From NCBI RefSeq assembly GCF_021538895.1, contig NZ_JADDRL010000016.1, positions 1 through 64,000 on the forward strand: a stretch of 64,000 nucleotides of DNA. Direction: 5' to 3'. Below are positions 61,168 through 64,000 of this stretch, one piece after another (position 1 is the stretch's first letter; each line of letters opens with the position of its first letter). The notes beneath the pieces are model-generated. The model was given only the letters and a program-made list of their open reading frames with translations. It was not told the DNA's origin and searched no databases. The DNA comes from Streptomyces olivochromogenes (GTDB lineage Bacteria; Actinomycetota; Actinomycetes; Streptomycetales; Streptomycetaceae). The translations under genes were made by a program, and so were the position numbers.

Positions 61168-61683
61168 CTACTCGGGCGGTGCGGCGCCGGTCTGCTCGTC
61201 GACCATGAACCGGGCGTACCAGTCGGGCCAGTTGGGATCCTCCTGGCCGATGCGCTTCTCGTGTTCACCGTGGGCGGCGGCCGCGCGCCGCAGCGCGCTC
61301 GCGAGTTCGGTCACGGAGCCGTAGGACGTCGGCCCGGGATCGACGCGCCCGGGGAGCCGGGCCTTCACCGGGATCCCGGAGGGGTACTTGCCGGAATACG
61401 GCCGAAGCCGGTCGATCTCCGTTCTCTCCGCGTACTTCTCGCACTCGCTCAGGAAATGACGGACGTGCGGCTGGCTTCCGTGCTCGTCAAAGGCGGCGCG
61501 GTCGGCGTACAGCTCGAAGAAGAGGCGCTGGTTCGACGCTCCCTCGACCTCGCAGCAGGCGTACACCAGGGTGCCCGGCTCCTGCGTACGGACCGCCGCG
61601 CCGGCCTCCCGGACCAGCTCGTCGAACGCTTCACCGGCACCCTCGCGCAGCGTGAAGCGGACACAAAGCGCCATCTGGCTCAT
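61168..61683 (-). CDS. ABM-domain (antibiotic biosynthesis monooxygenase-like) protein
   Basis: A 171-aa protein with an N-terminal ABM fold (MALCVRFTLREGAGEAFDELV, GTLVYACCEVEGASNQRLFFELYADRAAFDEH) of about 95 residues and a C-terminal extension that I do not recognise (TSYGSVTELASALRRAAAAHGEHEKRIGQED). Such proteins are small oxidases or simply ligand-binding. ATG at 61683 has AAGGAGG 5 nt upstream. First gene of a two-gene operon with the cysteine hydrolase. Confidence 0.82.
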   Translation of the reverse strand: MSQMALCVRFTLREGAGEAFDELVREAGAAVRTQEPGTLVYACCEVEGASNQRLFFELYADRAAFDEHGSQPHVRHFLSECEKYAERTEIDRLRPYSGKYPSGIPVKARLPGRVDPGPTSYGSVTELASALRRAAAAHGEHEKRIGQEDPNWPDWYARFMVDEQTGAAPPE

Positions 61684-61867
61684 TCCTGCCTCCTTCTTGC
61701 CCTTCCCAGTCTCACCACGCATCGCTCGGCCCGCGCGCGCGGACGGCGACCGTGCCACCCCGCGTACCGGGCCGCCGGAGACCGCGGGCTCCGATTGCGG
61801 GAGCAAGGGGTGCGACCCAGCATGGGCTGGGCGGACGTACGCCCGTCGGACGCGGAAAGGGAGCCTC

Positions 61868-63001
61868 ATGTCTCAGGCATCCGGGAACGGCGACTCCGAG
61901 GACGAAGCCACCACCCGATTGCCCCGGCGCCACGTGCTGCGCACGGCCGGTGCGGGTGCGCTGGGGCTCGGCCTGGGAAGCGCCGCACTGGCCGCCACCC
62001 TGCCGGACGGCGGGGCCTCGCACCCCGAGGCCACGCCCATACCCACGCCGCGGGACCTCGGCTCCGTCGGGCAGGCGCCGCATCTGCCGGCCGGCTTCAC
62101 CAAGACGTTCACCAGCCGTTTCGTCCAAGCCGACGGACTGCGCCAGCACGCGGTCGTCGGAGGCGAGGGGCCGCCGCTGCTCCTGATCCACGGCTGGCCC
62201 GAGACCTGGTACGCCTGGCGCCTGGTGATGCCGGCGCTGGCCAAGCACTTCACGGTCATCGCGGTCGACCAGCGCGGCATCGGGCTGACCGACAAGCCCA
62301 AGTCCGGGTACGACACCGGGACCCTGGCGCGCGACATGGTCGCTCTGATGGACGCGCTCGGCCACCAGCGGTTCGCCGTGGTCGGCCACGACACCGGAAT
62401 GCCCATCGCCTACGCACTGGCCGCGGATCACCCGGACCGCGTCGACCGCCTGGCCGTCGCCGAGGCGATCCTCCCGGGCGTGACCCCGTCGCCGCCCATG
62501 ATCGGCTCCGCGCAGGTCAACAACCGGCTGTGGCACATCCCCTTCAACCGGCTCGCCGACGTGAACGAAGAGCTCGTCCGGGGACGCGAAGGCATCTACT
62601 TCGGCTGGCAGTTCGCCACCAAGGCCGTACGCAAACTCCCCCTCTACGCCGTCGACCACTACGTCCGGGTCCTCGCCTCCGGGCACGACGCCCTGCGCGG
62701 CAGCTTCGGGTGGTACCGGGCGCTCGACACCACCAGCGCGCAGGACCTGCGACGCAGGAAACACCCGCTGACCCTGCCCGTCCTCGCGATCGGCGGCGCG
62801 GGGAGCCTCGGTGGCAATGTCGCCGGCACGATGAAACTCGTCGCCCACGACGTGCGCAGTGCCGTCCTTCCCGGCTCCGGCCACTGGGTGGCCGAGGAGG
62901 CTCCCCAGGAGCTGCTCGCGGCGCTGACCACGTTCCTGGCCCCGTACCGCGACCAGGGCCGGGGCACACGGCCTCCGGCCGCCGCGACGCTCGGCAAATG
63001 A
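61868..63001 (+). CDS. Tat-exported alpha/beta hydrolase of epoxide-hydrolase type
   Basis: A 377-aa enzyme. The N-terminus LPRRHVLRTAGAGALGLGLGSAAL is a twin-arginine signal. The hydrolase core has HGWPETWYAW (oxyanion), VVGHDTGMPIAYALA with Asp as nucleophile, and HWVAEEAP with the catalytic His, the pattern of epoxide hydrolases and dehalogenases. Substrate unknown. ATG at 61868 follows GGGAG. Confidence 0.88.
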   Translation: MSQASGNGDSEDEATTRLPRRHVLRTAGAGALGLGLGSAALAATLPDGGASHPEATPIPTPRDLGSVGQAPHLPAGFTKTFTSRFVQADGLRQHAVVGGEGPPLLLIHGWPETWYAWRLVMPALAKHFTVIAVDQRGIGLTDKPKSGYDTGTLARDMVALMDALGHQRFAVVGHDTGMPIAYALAADHPDRVDRLAVAEAILPGVTPSPPMIGSAQVNNRLWHIPFNRLADVNEELVRGREGIYFGWQFATKAVRKLPLYAVDHYVRVLASGHDALRGSFGWYRALDTTSAQDLRRRKHPLTLPVLAIGGAGSLGGNVAGTMKLVAHDVRSAVLPGSGHWVAEEAPQELLAALTTFLAPYRDQGRGTRPPAAATLGK

Positions 63002-63004
63002 CGT

Positions 63005-63439
63005 TCACCGGCCGCCGCTGGTCTCGATGTGGTACCTCGTCAGCGCGAACAGGATCAGCAGGTCGAGGGTCATCACCGAGATGGCCCACACCGGGTAGTA
63101 CGGAACGAACATGAACTGGGTGATCAGGCTGATCCCCGCCACCGCCGCGCCGGCTCCGCGGCCCCAGCTCTTGTTCATCAGCACGCCCAGACCGGCGATG
63201 ACGAGCGCCAGTCCGACGACGAGGTGGATCACGCCCCAGGCGGTCAGGCCGAACCGGTAGGCGTACTGGGACGAGGAGGCGAACAGGCTGTCCTGCGCGA
63301 TGCCTGATACGCCCATGAGAATGCTGAGCGGTCCGCTGAGCATCATCATGGCCCCGGCGGCCAAGGACGGAGTGTCGATCACCTTGGCGCCGCCGGGCGC
63401 CCCGTGCCCCTGCTGTGCCTTGTCGGGCATCGCTGTCAT
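63005..63439 (-). CDS. DUF7144-like four-helix membrane protein
   Basis: A 144-aa protein with a short Gly/Gln-rich start and four helices: AAGAMMMLSGPLSILMGVSGI, AWGVIHLVVGLALVIAGLGVLMNKSWGRGAGAAVAGISLI, FMFVPYYPVWAISVMTLDLLILFAL. The MNKSWGR turn is typical of a Streptomyces family of small membrane proteins that I recall as DUF7144. ATG at 63439 has GGAAGG upstream. It converges with the Tat hydrolase, 3 bp apart. Function unknown. Confidence 0.8.
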   Translation of the reverse strand: MTAMPDKAQQGHGAPGGAKVIDTPSLAAGAMMMLSGPLSILMGVSGIAQDSLFASSSQYAYRFGLTAWGVIHLVVGLALVIAGLGVLMNKSWGRGAGAAVAGISLITQFMFVPYYPVWAISVMTLDLLILFALTRYHIETSGGR

Positions 63440-63919
63440 GGTCGTCGCCTTCCTGTACAGCGCGGTCAGCGACGCACAGTGGCCGTGCGAAGCCAGCCGC
63501 GTCTCCCTGACAGGATCACCGCAATCCCGCGGCACCGCGACCGCAGCCGACCGAGCGGGACGACGTACGTACACCCCGTTGGGCGCAGGGCGGTCAGACG
63601 CTCACCGGAGTCGCGACCCGGCCGGCTGACGCGGTCGTTTCCGGCCAACGCGACGATCACGTCATTGCCCGAGGTGCCCACGATGTCGTCGTCGCCGTTC
63701 GTACCGACGATCGTCGCGGGCACACCCTCGCAGGTCGGAACGGGCGCGAGTGCGGCAGGCAGCACGGCGAGTGGGCGATCGGCGCTGGTGACGTTCCTCG
63801 GGTGGGTGCGGTCGTTGGGCCGTCCGGCCCCCTCGCGGGGAACGATGGCCCTACTCCGCCGCTGCCCCTGCCGACCATCCTGGAATTCACCGAGCCATCG
63901 GCCGAGGGAAGTGATCGGC
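63440..63919. other. 480-bp gap with a calcium-binding-repeat remnant
   Basis: Apart from the remnant at 63620-63740 (separate entry) and the promoter side of the SHOCT-like gene, I see no supported gene in this stretch. Confidence 0.4.
63620..63740 (-). pseudogene. Remnant of a secreted calcium-binding (RTX-type) repeat protein
   Basis: One minus-strand frame reads CEGVPATIVGTNGDDDIVG and GTSGNDVIVALAGNDRV, the GTxGxDxIxG repeats of secreted hemolysin-type calcium-binding proteins, then loses homology. No signal peptide or start is visible before it and the usual following repeats are absent, so it is a fragment of a longer gene. Confidence 0.5.
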
Positions 63920-64000
63920 ATGATGTGGTACGACGGCGGATGGGGCTGGGGCGGCTGGTTCGCCATGGCCGTGTTCATGGTGCTGTTCTGGGCTCTGATC
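63920..64000 (+). CDS. SHOCT-type small membrane protein, N-terminal part
   Basis: ATG at 63920 has GAGGGAAG upstream. The 27 visible residues are MMWYDGGWGWGGWF then AMAVFMVLFWALI, a Gly/Trp-rich start and a membrane helix, as found at the beginning of Streptomyces SHOCT-domain proteins. The C-terminal SHOCT helix would lie past the window edge. Confidence 0.6.
   Translation, partial: MMWYDGGWGWGGWFAMAVFMVLFWALI

Overview
The window looks like chromosomal DNA of a Streptomyces or close relative. GC content is very high, many genes start with GTG, Shine-Dalgarno sequences are GGAGG-like, and TTA codons are almost absent. The gene order leuS, nadD/rsfS, proA/proB, obg-rpmA-rplU and a giant RNase E/G is, from memory, the conserved Streptomyces core order. 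No plasmid, phage, integrase, IS or CRISPR signature was found.

Left and centre (1-39 kb) are core. In order they hold the start of comEA and a DegV protein, then leuS behind a leucine-rich leader peptide and a terminator (a classical attenuator). Next is a two-gene electron-transfer module (bis-heme membrane protein plus NuoF-like/ferredoxin flavoprotein), followed by two identical tRNA-Ala(GGC) genes flanking a TTA-containing GT87-type glycosyltransferase and two tiny zinc-ribbon genes. The nadD - LytR/LCP-like - rsfS - phosphatase operon follows, then two 53-54 aa membrane proteins, an M48 peptidase, and a pair of related membrane proteins sharing the motif SVVFDE-x-FVRAA. proA and proB come next. 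A cell-surface glycopolymer locus (pyruvyltransferase, GT2, CDP-glycerol/ribitol phosphotransferase, fused CDP-ribitol synthase) lies between proB and obg with gene remnants and a TTA-containing phoD. obg-rpmA-rplU, the RNase E/G gene and a DUF2344 gene close the core.

The right part (39-64 kb) looks accessory. It has a membrane protein built of six PVG repeats, a MerR regulator facing a double alpha/beta hydrolase across a 19-bp-spacer promoter, and an atypical SDR. An arsenic locus follows (arsR-aquaglyceroporin-arsC divergent from arsM, with no efflux pump in the window), then a PAS-GAF-SpoIIE-ATPase regulator and several small unknown genes. A two-component system is divergent from a DUF4956-VTC-PAP2 operon, suggesting membrane-linked polyphosphate metabolism; the shared intergenic region carries an exact 11-nt tandem repeat of the OmpR/PhoB type. 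Decayed genes (VOC, glycosyltransferase, calcium-binding repeat protein) mark this arm as variable.

Coordinates and start codons were chosen by eye from reading frame, Shine-Dalgarno position and family alignment from memory; no database search was possible.
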